A stretch of DNA of 64,000 bases from a bacterium (GTDB taxonomy: Bacteria; Bdellovibrionota; Bdellovibrionia; Bdellovibrionales; Bdellovibrionaceae). Numbering within the stretch: position 1 is the stretch's first letter; every line of letters begins with the position of its first letter. The notes under the pieces were generated by a model. That model did no database searches and was not told the origin of the DNA. It saw only the letters and a list, made by a program, of their open reading frames with translations. Both the position numbers and the translations under genes were made by a program. Shown here piece by piece: positions 43,358 to 53,163 of this stretch. The DNA lies in the NCBI GenBank assembly GCA_019752925.1, contig JAIELP010000007.1, positions 1 to 64,000 of the forward strand, read 5' to 3'.

Positions 43358-43801
43358 ATGCTTAATACGAAGACAAACCCACATTCATTTTCAGATATAT
43401 TAGAGGATCTGCTTGTTGAACAACAAGTACCGACTTCTGATTTTTCTGCAGGTTGGGAAAGTCATTTAGAGCCATTCGGTTTGGCGCAATTAATGGGTGA
43501 AGTGCATGTAACTACTTATAATAAGACTGTTGTTACAAAGGCCTATCCCCGCCCTAAGCACGCAACCCGTCCAATTAGACCTCAACGTCCAAGCCATACC
43601 ATGAACGAAGCTCAAACGGCGGCCTATCAACTCTTAAAGGCCCATTGCAATAAGCTGCAGGACAACTTCAATAGCCATGAGCTCAAGTCCGCTTACCGCT
43701 TATCCGTGCTTAAAACCCATCCTGACCAAGGTGGCACAAGCGAGATTTTTCAAGATGTTAAAAAAAGCTATCAAATCTTAGCGGCCTTAGTTAAAAACTA
43801 G
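43358..43801 (+). CDS. J-domain protein
   Basis: This 147-residue protein has a degenerate N-terminal region (residues 1-85) and a C-terminal J domain (about 85-147) with the HPD motif at 121-123 (KTHPDQGGTSEIFQ). J domains activate DnaK-type chaperones. There is no Gly/Phe or zinc-finger region, so it is not DnaJ itself but a specialised co-chaperone. It precedes the radical SAM gene with a three-base gap. Confidence 0.85.
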   Translation: MLNTKTNPHSFSDILEDLLVEQQVPTSDFSAGWESHLEPFGLAQLMGEVHVTTYNKTVVTKAYPRPKHATRPIRPQRPSHTMNEAQTAAYQLLKAHCNKLQDNFNSHELKSAYRLSVLKTHPDQGGTSEIFQDVKKSYQILAALVKN

Positions 43802-43804
43802 GAC

Positions 43805-45391
43805 GTGAATCAATACGACATTTTACTTTGCACCTTAAACTCCACTTACCAACATTCGTCGTTTGGTTTGCGCTATCTTTACGCCAACTTAGGCGAGCTT
43901 CAAGCTCGGGCTTTCATTTTAGAATCCACTATTAAAGAGAACCCCCGCAACCTGGTTGAAAAGATTTTAGCTTACCGCCCACGCATTGTGGGCTTCAGTG
44001 TTTACATTTGGAATACGCTGGAAACACTTGAAACCATTATGATTTTAAAAAAGATTTCGCCTGAAATCATCATCGTGTTAGGCGGCCCTGAGATCTCCTA
44101 TGAAACCGAAACACAGGAACACTTAAAGTGGGCCGACTATGTTATTAAAGGCGAAGCCGACTTTTCATTCCGTGAGTTTTGCTTAGATATACTGGTACGA
44201 GATCAAAAACCTGCTGCCCAGATAATTAGCTCTGACCTACCCGATATTAAAAAGATCATCATGCCCTACGATCTTTACAGCAACGACGATATTCAAAACC
44301 GAGTTATTTATGTAGAGGCCTCACGCGGGTGCCCGTATAAATGTGAGTACTGCCTATCGTCTTTAGATAAATCGGTGCGTAGCTTTGATTTAGACCTCTT
44401 CATGGCGCAGATGAAAACTCTGATGGACCGCGGAGTTCGCACCTTTAAGTTTGTGGACCGTACGTTTAATTTGTCGCCCACCACTTCAACACGCATCTTG
44501 CAGTTTTTCTTAGATCATATTGATTTAGGTTTGTTTTTACATTTTGAATTAGTACCCGACCGCTTACCCGCTGAAATTCGCGAGCTTATTTGCAAGTTCC
44601 CATCAGGCAGCCTGCAGTTTGAAGTTGGTATTCAAACATTAAACCCAATCGTCGCGCAAAATGTATCCCGCAAGAACGACTTAACTAAGGTTCGTGAAAA
44701 CTTTAAGTTTATACGCGAACACACACAGGTGCATACTCACGCCGATCTTATAGTAGGATTACCCGGTGAAACTTTTGAAAGCTTCGGCCGCGGCTTTGAC
44801 GAATTAGCTTTCTATGGCCCCGATGAAATTCAGGTGGGAATTTTAAAACGCCTAAAGGGCACTCCGATTTCCCGTCATGAAAAAACTTTTAAAATGGTTT
44901 ACTCCGAAGCCCCACCATTTCAGATTATTTCAACCGACACCATGGATTATGTTACATTACAAAAAATGAACCGCTTTGCAAAGTTCTGGGATTTATATGC
45001 CAACAGCGGCGAATTTAAAAACTTTGTTGAGTGGCTGCGCACCGGAAAGGTAGCTGGCACTTTTTCTGAAACTGATAGTTTTTTTAATAAATTTTTTAGC
45101 TTTACTGAATACTTATCAGGTAACTTCAGCGACACACATAGTTTATCGTTAATGACCTTAGCCGAAAAAGCCTGGAGCTTTATGATTCTGCAAGGAGCTT
45201 CTGAAGACGAAGCCGCTGAACTTATTGAAAAAGACTACTGCTATGGAGCCAAGCGCCGCGACACACCTCCATTTTTAAAGAAGTACCGTATGAGTTCGGG
45301 AACCGGCTCAGCCAGCACCTCTACTACCGCTTCAATTGATGCTAAAAACAAAAACTCTTTAAACTCTCGCCAACTTAAACATTTAAATTAA
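43805..45391 (+). CDS. B12-binding radical SAM protein (DUF4080 type)
   Basis: The 528-residue product starts with a GTG after AGGAC. It has a cobalamin-binding-like N-terminal domain (residues 1-125, LGGPEISYE), a radical SAM core with CxxxCxxC at Cys176-Cys180-Cys183 (RGCPYKCEYC), and a C-terminal region like DUF4080 (KFWDLYANSGEFKNF). The reaction is unknown; some relatives methylate unactivated carbons. It is coupled to the J-domain gene. Confidence 0.9.
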   Translation: MNQYDILLCTLNSTYQHSSFGLRYLYANLGELQARAFILESTIKENPRNLVEKILAYRPRIVGFSVYIWNTLETLETIMILKKISPEIIIVLGGPEISYETETQEHLKWADYVIKGEADFSFREFCLDILVRDQKPAAQIISSDLPDIKKIIMPYDLYSNDDIQNRVIYVEASRGCPYKCEYCLSSLDKSVRSFDLDLFMAQMKTLMDRGVRTFKFVDRTFNLSPTTSTRILQFFLDHIDLGLFLHFELVPDRLPAEIRELICKFPSGSLQFEVGIQTLNPIVAQNVSRKNDLTKVRENFKFIREHTQVHTHADLIVGLPGETFESFGRGFDELAFYGPDEIQVGILKRLKGTPISRHEKTFKMVYSEAPPFQIISTDTMDYVTLQKMNRFAKFWDLYANSGEFKNFVEWLRTGKVAGTFSETDSFFNKFFSFTEYLSGNFSDTHSLSLMTLAEKAWSFMILQGASEDEAAELIEKDYCYGAKRRDTPPFLKKYRMSSGTGSASTSTTASIDAKNKNSLNSRQLKHLN

Positions 45392-45481
45392 AGTAGCTGG
45401 CACTTTTGACTTTTGAACTTTTGGCAGATTCTTTGCTTTTGCATACGCTGATATTTAAAAACGAATATGCGAAAGGCTTAT

Positions 45482-46771
45482 ATGGCATTCCAATTCTTAT
45501 TTACAAGACTGTCTATTGTTTTAACATTGCTATTGTCAGTCATTTCGGTCAACGCCCAGATTATGGGGCCATCGGTTACCGAAGTTAAATACAGCTACAC
45601 CACTACGTTTCAGGTGCCTGAAGATAACGATCTACAAGACGATGAAGCTTTAGCTAACTTCCATGCGTCGCACATCTTCGGCATTTTTGCTTCGCCGACG
45701 ATGATTTCTAAATTAATTGGCGCCAATGCAGTTACCGGCGGCGTAGGTGGCCCTCGCACTCAAATGAAACTTAAAATTTTATCCTCTGAGGTTGAAAATG
45801 GACTTGTTACGATTAAGTATTCCAACTCAGGTAAAATGATCTTAAATGAAAAGGCTGCTAAAAAGTTAATAGCGAAAGGCTCTTTAGACTTACCTCTTCC
45901 AACTAATCCTTACGAAATTTACGACGAAAAATGCACCGACGAACACTACAACTCGTTTGGCGATTTTTGGTATTTCTACGATCCGTTCCGCCAAGGTTGC
46001 ACTTACTTAAGTAAAGAGCCTATGGCCACTAAAGTAAATATTAAGATTGTTGAAAATGAAGTTAAAAAAATGGATTTAACTCCTAAGCTTCCGGCCTTAC
46101 GCGGTAACAACGGTAACGGTGATTTATTTTCTATTTACATCATCAGCGGTTACTACGAAGACGGCAGCGATAAAGAAGATCCAGGTTTCGAAAACTTCAG
46201 AGAAATCCAGCAAACATTTGAAGACCTAGGCTTTAAAACAAAAAGCAAAGGCATCAACACGAACAAACCTTTAAACATCTACACCAAAGACATCGAACTC
46301 GATAACGGTAAAACCATTAATGTTGAAGTAAAACACTTACTGGTAGACACCGGCATCGAAACCCGTTCAAAAGTATTTGCAAAATTCTTTAAAGAAGCTG
46401 TTGAACAAGGCGACCTGATTGTTTACGGCGGCCACTCGGGCTTAGGCGCCAACTTAGATATTCCTTCATTAGAAGAAAAAGTAGGAAAATTTACTTTTGA
46501 TCCCAAGAAAAAACAGATTTTCTTTTTTGACTCTTGCTCAAGCTACTCTTACTACCTTGAACACTTTGCAGCCGAAAAAACAAAATCAAAAATCGACATC
46601 ATCAGTAATGGATTATCAAGCTACTTCCACACATCTAACGGCGTATTGTTCGCGTTAATGGACCGCATGTTATCTGTAGAATCAAAAGACGTTTTATGGA
46701 TGGATATTTTATCCGACATGGAAAATACGCTTGATGGCGATACGTACTTACTTAATGTAGGCGGCATCTAA
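45482..46771 (+). CDS. secreted clan CD-like cysteine peptidase
   Basis: From the ATG at 45482 (AAAGG ribosome site five bases upstream) the product is 429 residues with a signal peptide ending near VNA-QI. A catalytic dyad of the caspase/gingipain type is suggested by YGGHSGLG (His318) and FFFDSCSSYSYY (Cys352), with beta strands before each, as in clan CD folds. The N-terminal 180 residues are beta-rich. No family is firmly recognised. The zincin gene follows after three bases, so the two form a pair. Confidence 0.7.
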   Translation: MAFQFLFTRLSIVLTLLLSVISVNAQIMGPSVTEVKYSYTTTFQVPEDNDLQDDEALANFHASHIFGIFASPTMISKLIGANAVTGGVGGPRTQMKLKILSSEVENGLVTIKYSNSGKMILNEKAAKKLIAKGSLDLPLPTNPYEIYDEKCTDEHYNSFGDFWYFYDPFRQGCTYLSKEPMATKVNIKIVENEVKKMDLTPKLPALRGNNGNGDLFSIYIISGYYEDGSDKEDPGFENFREIQQTFEDLGFKTKSKGINTNKPLNIYTKDIELDNGKTINVEVKHLLVDTGIETRSKVFAKFFKEAVEQGDLIVYGGHSGLGANLDIPSLEEKVGKFTFDPKKKQIFFFDSCSSYSYYLEHFAAEKTKSKIDIISNGLSSYFHTSNGVLFALMDRMLSVESKDVLWMDILSDMENTLDGDTYLLNVGGI

Positions 46772-46774
46772 CTC

Positions 46775-47587
46775 ATGTTGCAAAGTATGAGCTACCTACT
46801 TTTAATCGGTATTTGCACACTCGGCCTAACCACCACTAGCGCACAGGTATTAGCTTCACAGGCTCATTCTAAGGGTACTCCTTCAGTTAATCTAGTTATG
46901 AGTGATGAATATCTTATTACTCATGCCATAGGAAAAAGTAAGGCCGGCGGCAAACAAGCTGAAGATGTTATCGCTTTTCAGAACAAAGCCTGGGAAATTA
47001 ATAAAAAAGAATATAATGAACTCAGAAAATTAGCCTTTTTAAACCCTGACATAATTGCAAGCAGTGACTTTCATAAACGCTTTGCCGATTACTTTAATAC
47101 ACTGCTTGTAACACCTGAATACTTAAAAATTAAAAATCAAACCTTAGATTACATGAATGAATCTTTAAAAGAGTGGAACCTTAACCTTGAGCGTTCAACT
47201 GCCATCATTAGTCGTTATTCGGGTTTTTCAGATATTGGAAAATTTAAGGTTTATATTACTCATCCGGCTTTAGGCAACGGTCGCTTTCATCGTGAGGCCG
47301 GTAATGTTATTTCATTTGGCGCTTGGCCTACATTCAAAAATTATTTTACGGTTTATATCTGGCATGAAATGATTCATTCATTTATGAAGTCAGATGATAA
47401 AAGCCATGCAGCTAACCAGTTACTTACTGACAATGAATTACGAGCACAGCTAAACAAAGAAGCTTTTGAACCACTACAAGGACACAAAGAACTTATACCT
47501 TTAATGAAAAGAAATTTAAAAAAGTGGGAAAAATATAAAACTAATCCAACAAATTTAAATGATTTCGTTGGTCAAATGACGCCTTAA
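46775..47587 (+). CDS. secreted zincin-like protein
   Basis: This 270-residue protein has a signal peptide (residues 1-24, cleavage near TSA-QV or later). The zinc motif is WHEMIHSF (about residues 199-206), with a possible third ligand in TDNELRAQL about 25 residues later. No other domain is recognised. It starts three bases after the stop of the cysteine-peptidase-like gene and is surely cotranscribed. Confidence 0.75.
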   Translation: MLQSMSYLLLIGICTLGLTTTSAQVLASQAHSKGTPSVNLVMSDEYLITHAIGKSKAGGKQAEDVIAFQNKAWEINKKEYNELRKLAFLNPDIIASSDFHKRFADYFNTLLVTPEYLKIKNQTLDYMNESLKEWNLNLERSTAIISRYSGFSDIGKFKVYITHPALGNGRFHREAGNVISFGAWPTFKNYFTVYIWHEMIHSFMKSDDKSHAANQLLTDNELRAQLNKEAFEPLQGHKELIPLMKRNLKKWEKYKTNPTNLNDFVGQMTP

Positions 47588-47619
47588 GGGTTCTTCATCC
47601 CGAACTTTGACGTTGATTC

Positions 47620-47973
47620 TTAAATAGATTTTCCGTCGTACTCTTGAACTTTAATTTTGTTTAAATCAATGCCGTCGATGGTTCTTAAGTTAATAGCCAC
47701 CATTTTAGTTCCGTCCGGAGCGGCTCCCTTACCGAAAGCTAAAATTCCACAGCTTTTGCAAAACAGATGGTGAATGACTCTTTTATGAAACTGGTAGTCC
47801 TGCAAATCAGCAGAGCCCGACAACAGTGTAAAATTAGCTTCAGGTACAAAATCAAGAAGACTCCCGCGCTTCATGCAAATAGAGCAATTACATGAAATAC
47901 CGTTTTCCAGATTCATTTCAACTTCGTATTTAACTTTGCCGCAGTGGCAGCCACCGGTGTGTTTCATTTTCAA
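47620..47973 (-). CDS. GFA/CENP-V-type zinc-binding protein
   Basis: This 117-residue protein has the GFA family cysteines: GGCHCG (Cys9, Cys11), CNCSIC (Cys28, Cys30, Cys33) and FCKSCG (Cys72, Cys75). These bind two zinc ions. Some relatives activate formaldehyde with glutathione, but the fold is shared by proteins of other function. It lies three bases after the ettA stop in the same orientation. Confidence 0.92.
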   Translation of the reverse strand: MKMKHTGGCHCGKVKYEVEMNLENGISCNCSICMKRGSLLDFVPEANFTLLSGSADLQDYQFHKRVIHHLFCKSCGILAFGKGAAPDGTKMVAINLRTIDGIDLNKIKVQEYDGKSI

Positions 47974-47976
47974 TTC

Positions 47977-49653
47977 CTATTGTTCGATCATACGGAAGCG
48001 TACACGTTTAGGCGCAGAGTCTTCACCCATTCTCTTTTTACGATCAGCTTCGTATTCAGAGAAGTTTCCTGGGTAGAAGTAAACTTTTGAGTCGCCTTCA
48101 AAGGCCATGATGTGAGTACAAATACGATCTAAGAACCAACGATCATGGGAAATCACAACCGCCGAACCACCGAACTCAAGCAAAGCTTCTTCCAGTGCGC
48201 GCATTGTATTTACGTCTAAGTCATTGGTTGGCTCATCTAGTAAAAGTAAGTTGGCACCTTGTTTTAAGATTTTGGCTAAATTCACACGGTTTCTTTCGCC
48301 GCCTGATAATGTTCCTACTTTTTTCTGCTGATCAGTTCCTGAAAAGTTAAACCAGCTTACGTATTGGCGCGCGTTGATTTCGCGGCCGCCAAGAGGAATT
48401 ACATCTAAGCCACCTGATAATTCTTCAAAGATGGATTTATTTGGATCTAAGGTTTCACGAGTTTGATCGACGTAAGCAATTTTTACGGTTTTGCCCACTT
48501 TGAAAGTTCCACCATCGGCTTTTTCTTTACCGGTGATCATTCTGAACAATGTTGATTTACCCACACCGTTCGGTCCGATAACGCCAACGATTGCACCTTT
48601 AGGAATTGTGAAATCGACTGCGTCTAATAATACTTTTTTACCATAACCTTTTGTTACGCCTTGAGCTTGCACAACGATTTCACCTAAACGAGGTCCCGGT
48701 GGAATGTAAATGCTCATCTCCTGCAATTTTTCGGCACTTGGTTCTTTTAATAAGTTTTCGTAAGCATCGATACGGGCTTTTGATTTAGATTGGCGGGCCT
48801 TAGCTCCTTGGCGGATCCATTCTAACTCGCGCTCTAATGTTTTAGCTTTTTTAGATTGAGCCGAACTTTCAGCGGCTAAACGTTTATCTTTTTGTTCTAA
48901 CCATGAAGAGTAATTACCTTTCCATGGAATGCCTTCGCCGCGGTCTAATTCTAAAATCCAGCCGGCCACGTTATCTAAGAAGTAACGGTCATGGGTAACT
49001 GCGATTACTGTTCCCGGAAACTTAGCTAAATATTGTTCTAACCACTGAACGGATTCCGCATCCAAGTGATTCGTTGGTTCATCCAGTAATAGAATATCCG
49101 GATTGCTCATAATTAAACGCGCTAAAGCTACACGGCGTTTTTCACCGCCCGATAAGTGAGCTACAGCTGAGTCGCCATCTGGACATCTTAAAGCATCAAT
49201 AACTAATTCGATTTTTTGATCTACTTCCCAACCGCCAAGGGCTTCGATTTTTTCCTGAAGCTCACCTTGCTTTTCGATCATTTTGTTCATTTCGTCGGGA
49301 TCTAAATCCGGATCAGAAAATTTATCGTTAATGGCATTGTAGTCTTTCATTAACTTCGGCAGATCACCCATTTGTGAAAAAATATTATCGCGAACGTTTA
49401 AGTTTTCGTCTAATTGCGGCTCTTGCTCTAAGTAGCCCACTTTCATTTTTTTAGCCGGAAATGCTTCACCGATAAATTCCTGATCCACACCTGCCATAAT
49501 TTTAAGTAATGAAGACTTACCAGAACCGTTCAGACCTAAAACGCCGATTTTAGCGCCGTAAAAATATGATAAATAAATGTCTTTTAAAACAAAACGATTA
49601 GGTGGGTAAACTTTCGAAACACCTTTCATCGTGTAGATGATATCTTGTGACAT
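47977..49653 (-). CDS. ettA: energy-dependent translational throttle protein EttA (ABC-F)
   Basis: The 558-residue product has two ABC domains with Walker A GLNGSGKSS and GPNGVGKST, signatures LSGGEKRRV and LSGGERNRV, and DEPTNHLD/DEPTNDLD. The arm between domain strands and the linker (LERELEWIRQGAKARQSKSKAR in part) fit EttA. It binds the ribosomal E site and senses ADP/ATP to gate the first peptide bond. Confidence 0.96.
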   Translation of the reverse strand: MSQDIIYTMKGVSKVYPPNRFVLKDIYLSYFYGAKIGVLGLNGSGKSSLLKIMAGVDQEFIGEAFPAKKMKVGYLEQEPQLDENLNVRDNIFSQMGDLPKLMKDYNAINDKFSDPDLDPDEMNKMIEKQGELQEKIEALGGWEVDQKIELVIDALRCPDGDSAVAHLSGGEKRRVALARLIMSNPDILLLDEPTNHLDAESVQWLEQYLAKFPGTVIAVTHDRYFLDNVAGWILELDRGEGIPWKGNYSSWLEQKDKRLAAESSAQSKKAKTLERELEWIRQGAKARQSKSKARIDAYENLLKEPSAEKLQEMSIYIPPGPRLGEIVVQAQGVTKGYGKKVLLDAVDFTIPKGAIVGVIGPNGVGKSTLFRMITGKEKADGGTFKVGKTVKIAYVDQTRETLDPNKSIFEELSGGLDVIPLGGREINARQYVSWFNFSGTDQQKKVGTLSGGERNRVNLAKILKQGANLLLLDEPTNDLDVNTMRALEEALLEFGGSAVVISHDRWFLDRICTHIMAFEGDSKVYFYPGNFSEYEADRKKRMGEDSAPKRVRFRMIEQ

Positions 49654-49721
49654 GATTAACCTCGGATTTATATTTTTATTGTTGAATACTCAAAGAACAG
49701 ACAGTAGCATTACCCTCATAA

Positions 49722-49916
49722 ATGAGCAACACGTCCGACAGCACGAAAAATCAAAATAAAGACCGCTGGTCTTTTATTCAGAATGATCTGGAAAATGCTA
49801 TGAACACATGGCAAGAGCTCGAAAAGGCCAAAGTCGGCCCAAGCCCCGAAGAAGAACAGCTTGTTAAAATCAAAACAATAATCGGGCAACTTAAAGAAAA
49901 ACTGGAACAGTTTTAG
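49722..49916 (+). CDS. small helical protein
   Basis: This 64-residue protein is soluble and helical, with Asn/Lys/Glu-rich composition (WSFIQNDLENAMNTWQELEKAK). No ribosome site is evident. The helix pattern and closing LKEKLEQF look like a real protein. It is convergent with the BolA gene (four-base gap). No function is proposed. Confidence 0.5.
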   Translation: MSNTSDSTKNQNKDRWSFIQNDLENAMNTWQELEKAKVGPSPEEEQLVKIKTIIGQLKEKLEQF

Positions 49917-49920
49917 GCAA

Positions 49921-50202
49921 CTAAGCTTCGCTAGGAGCTTTCGCTTTAATTTCAAGGGCGTGAAGTCCATTTTTGAACTCATCTTTTAACAGATTCATCA
50001 CCATACGCTGACGGTCTATGCGGGACTGCCCTTCGAATAAAGGGCTTACAATAATTAATTTATAATGTGTGTCACCAGTAAATCCGGCTCCACCTAAATG
50101 TTCGGTGTGGCCCGCGTGTTTGTGACTATCGTTATGAAGGTCCAAAAGCGTGGGTTTTAGCTCCTTCATTAACTCTAAAATACGTTCATCACGGGTGCTC
50201 AT
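49921..50202 (-). CDS. BolA-family protein
   Basis: This 93-residue protein matches BolA: HKHAGHTEHLGG-type His-rich loop, THYKLIIVSPLFEGQSRIDRQRMV (in part) and a C-terminal helix GLHALEIKA. BolA proteins partner with monothiol glutaredoxins and bind iron-sulfur clusters. Its position between a small protein and a hypothetical gene gives no more. Confidence 0.93.
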   Translation of the reverse strand: MSTRDERILELMKELKPTLLDLHNDSHKHAGHTEHLGGAGFTGDTHYKLIIVSPLFEGQSRIDRQRMVMNLLKDEFKNGLHALEIKAKAPSEA

Positions 50203-50210
50203 TATCCAGA

Positions 50211-50573
50211 CTACTCAGATTTGTTGATTTTTTTAACTACAGTTTCAACTTGGGCTTTAGCGATCGCAATACCTAATTTAGCCATTGAGATAACGCCTTT
50301 TTCTTCTAATTTTTTTTCAATATTTTTAGCTTTTTGTAAAGCTTGTGAAGCCACAATGCCTGCCACCGGATGAGAAAGGCCTAAATCGGTAAAATCACCT
50401 TCGTGTTTCCAATCGGTGGCTACTCTTTCGGCTACGTCAAAGGCCTTAGGCACTTTTTCTTTAATAATTTCGCTATAAGGAAACTCAATTGTTACTTTTG
50501 GTTTTTCTGCATCCGCCGGAGCATCAGAACCATTGTTATTATTACCTGCTTCGTTTTCATTAACTTGAATCAT
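50211..50573 (-). CDS. hypothetical protein
   Basis: This 120-residue protein has an Asn/Asp-rich start (NENEAGNNNNGSDAPADA), a strand-turn region (KVTIEFPYSEII) and a helical C-terminal half (ASQALQKAKNIEKKLEEKG). No signal peptide is present. It precedes bolA on the same strand with an eight-base gap. No family is recognised. Confidence 0.72.
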   Translation of the reverse strand: MIQVNENEAGNNNNGSDAPADAEKPKVTIEFPYSEIIKEKVPKAFDVAERVATDWKHEGDFTDLGLSHPVAGIVASQALQKAKNIEKKLEEKGVISMAKLGIAIAKAQVETVVKKINKSE

Positions 50574-50599
50574 GCTAACCTCTATGCGAATATCCTAAC

Positions 50600-51235
50600 A
50601 TGATTCAAATAGTAGAGGAAAATAAATATTTTATCGTATTAATAAAGCCCGAAGGGTTTAGCGTACATAACCAAAGTCCGTCGGTGGCTGAGTGGCTCAA
50701 AAAAGCCAGTAAACCTCTGCATTTTGTTAATAGACTGGATCAGGATACTTCAGGCCTTATGGTGGTTGCCAAAGACCCAGAATGGCATAATCCATTGGCA
50801 GAAGCCCTTGATGAAGGCCAAAAGTTTTATCGAGCCTTATTACGCAACCCCTGGAAAAAAGACGACAAAGACGTGACTTGGTCATGGGCTATCAGCGATA
50901 AAGCCGAAGGCCGCCAAAACCCAAAAGGCATTAGCAGCGAACGCCAAGAGGCCACTACACAGGTTAATGTTTTAAGAACCAATCAGTACTTCACTGAAGT
51001 TTACATTGAGCTGATGACCGGACGCATGCACCAAATCCGCAAACACGCAGCCATAGCCGGCCACCCTGTTGTGGGCGATAGCCGCTACAACGATAAAAAA
51101 TATAACGAAAATATCGCTAAGCTTTACAACAACAGCCGCATGCACTTACATGCCGAAAAGCTGATGTTTACTTTTGAAGGTAAAGATTACGACTACGAAA
51201 AGCCTTATAGATTAGATCAGTTCTTTAAAGTCTGA
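50600..51235 (+). CDS. RluA-family pseudouridine synthase
   Basis: The 211-residue product has the RluA core: LIKPEGFSVHNQS, the catalytic region NRLDQDTSGL (Asp47), and MHQIRKHAAIAGHPVVGDSRY. It lacks an S4 domain, so it resembles short RluA-type enzymes acting on rRNA or tRNA; the target uridine cannot be predicted. Its 3' end overlaps the GT39 gene by 19 bases. Confidence 0.92.
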   Translation: MIQIVEENKYFIVLIKPEGFSVHNQSPSVAEWLKKASKPLHFVNRLDQDTSGLMVVAKDPEWHNPLAEALDEGQKFYRALLRNPWKKDDKDVTWSWAISDKAEGRQNPKGISSERQEATTQVNVLRTNQYFTEVYIELMTGRMHQIRKHAAIAGHPVVGDSRYNDKKYNENIAKLYNNSRMHLHAEKLMFTFEGKDYDYEKPYRLDQFFKV

Positions 51236-53163
51236 TCTGATTCTGCTTCAAGAAATTCTATAATTTGATTTACTACAGGGCGATTGTCATTTTGTTTAGT
51301 CATTTCTTTAAGCTGATCCATAGTTTTTAAATATTCTGCCTTTTGCTGAGTTAACAAATGCTTTTGAGCCAACAAAACCTGAAAGACCCACGACTGCGGA
51401 GCTTCGGTTTTTTTTTCAAAAACATCCAAAACATTAAACCACTCTTTTTGTAAATCTCCTGATGTATTTTCTAATTTAAGAAGCAATACATTTTCAAGAT
51501 GGATCAGATCTACATTTTTTAAAACTCTGAGTTCGTCGTATTTCATCGCCACTTGCTCGTAACGTCTGTTAAATATGATGTACAAGTTCGAAACTTTTCG
51601 TTTTTCTTTTAAAATCCAATACAAAGATAAAATCGGAATATCACGGCCACGAACTATATCAGCGTGGCTTTTTGATTTATCGCGCATTACTCTAGACGTA
51701 TAATAAGCCCCAGCACCTAAGTTGAATTCGATCGGACTCCAGGCTTTTTTAGGAAAACTTAAGCTGGTTAAGTAGTCGCCATCAGAGCTTCTGTTAAATA
51801 CAATTGAGTACGCCGTTCTAACATCTTCGCGGAACATCGGCCTTTTAGAATCTTGAGCGAAAGTTAAATTAAATTTTGGCAGCGCTAATATAAGTACAAA
51901 TAAAAATAACAGCTTAAAAATACGTTTATGCAAACTGATACTAAAGCAGTCTTCACAGGATTTATACAAGTAGGCCGAGCTTAGAATAATTAAAGGCAGT
52001 ACAAATAGTACGTAGTGTTCCTGAAATCTGAAATTCAAAGGAACACTGAAAATAAATAAGCTTGTTATAAAAAACAGCAAGCAAGTGGCTACAAAAAAAT
52101 TGGCTTCAAATGCCCCAGTTTTAGTTTTCTTTTTAAACTGACGAAGCAAAATCATTATTAAAAATAAAATAAATAAAAGCGAAAAATAAACACCGTACAC
52201 CTTATACAGTCCTTCAAAGTTATTTAAACTGAAGTTAGAAATTTTATCCGCCAGATTTTTACTGGTTATATCCATGATCGAGTCGAGATAAATTTTAATC
52301 TGTAATGGAATAAATAATAAAATTGCCCCTACTAGCGGATAGGTCAGGCTTAAGTAGTAGCTTTTGTGGTCTTTGTTTTTAAATAAAATCAGGGCCCGAA
52401 CTGCCACTAATAAAATAAACGTACCCAGTATTAAAAGTGGTTGGTAGCCGATCGACAATACAAACAATAAAGCCACACACATAATTTGGCGGAATTCAGC
52501 TTTTTTAAGGGAAGTAGCCTCAGGCTTTAAAATATTAATAAAGCTTACTAAAAATAATATCAGAGTTAAATACCCTAAACCTACCGGACGTGCATCAAAT
52601 GAAAATTTGAAAAACCAGGCTTCAAATATAACCAAACAGATCAGTAGCGCTGATACGAGGTATGAACCCGCAATACGCTTTAACAGCGCAAACAGCAACG
52701 TACTGGCCACAACAGAACACAGCACTGTATTGAGGCGAATAGTGGCATCCGACACACCAAAAGTGCTTATCGTAAACTTTTGTAAGATGTAATCTAAAGG
52801 TGGCTGCATATGAAGCCCAGATGCTTCTACAAACGGAAAGTTAGTGGCTCTGTATAGCTGTGATAATTCGTCAAACCAGAGCGAAAATCTTTCCAAACCG
52901 TAAATGTGTAATCCTATATTAACTAAAAAAAACAACCCAATAGTGCCGTAATCTTTACCCGTAAAATTGGATTCACTCGTAAATTCGTTAGGTTCTTGGG
53001 TAAAAAGTAAATAGCCGGCAGGTAACGCAATTAATAAAAATGAATACAAATCAAAAAAAGTTAGAGTTTGTTTGCCAAAGCTAATAAATTGAACTGCGCA
53101 GGCCAATAAGATTAAAAAACTTAAAGCCTTAAGTACATATTGATTCAGTTTTAATAAACTCAT
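51217..53163 (-). CDS. GT39-like polytopic membrane protein
   Basis: This 648-residue protein has about ten to twelve membrane segments over residues 10-430 and a soluble C-terminal part. The first large loop has LWFDELS (Asp98, Glu99), and QPPLDY near 120-125, both typical of PMT/GT39 dolichol- or undecaprenyl-dependent glycosyltransferases. It probably adds sugars to proteins or lipids at the periplasmic face. It overlaps the helicase gene by four bases (ATGA). Confidence 0.85.
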   Translation of the reverse strand: MSLLKLNQYVLKALSFLILLACAVQFISFGKQTLTFFDLYSFLLIALPAGYLLFTQEPNEFTSESNFTGKDYGTIGLFFLVNIGLHIYGLERFSLWFDELSQLYRATNFPFVEASGLHMQPPLDYILQKFTISTFGVSDATIRLNTVLCSVVASTLLFALLKRIAGSYLVSALLICLVIFEAWFFKFSFDARPVGLGYLTLILFLVSFINILKPEATSLKKAEFRQIMCVALLFVLSIGYQPLLILGTFILLVAVRALILFKNKDHKSYYLSLTYPLVGAILLFIPLQIKIYLDSIMDITSKNLADKISNFSLNNFEGLYKVYGVYFSLLFILFLIMILLRQFKKKTKTGAFEANFFVATCLLFFITSLFIFSVPLNFRFQEHYVLFVLPLIILSSAYLYKSCEDCFSISLHKRIFKLLFLFVLILALPKFNLTFAQDSKRPMFREDVRTAYSIVFNRSSDGDYLTSLSFPKKAWSPIEFNLGAGAYYTSRVMRDKSKSHADIVRGRDIPILSLYWILKEKRKVSNLYIIFNRRYEQVAMKYDELRVLKNVDLIHLENVLLLKLENTSGDLQKEWFNVLDVFEKKTEAPQSWVFQVLLAQKHLLTQQKAEYLKTMDQLKEMTKQNDNRPVVNQIIEFLEAESDQTLKN

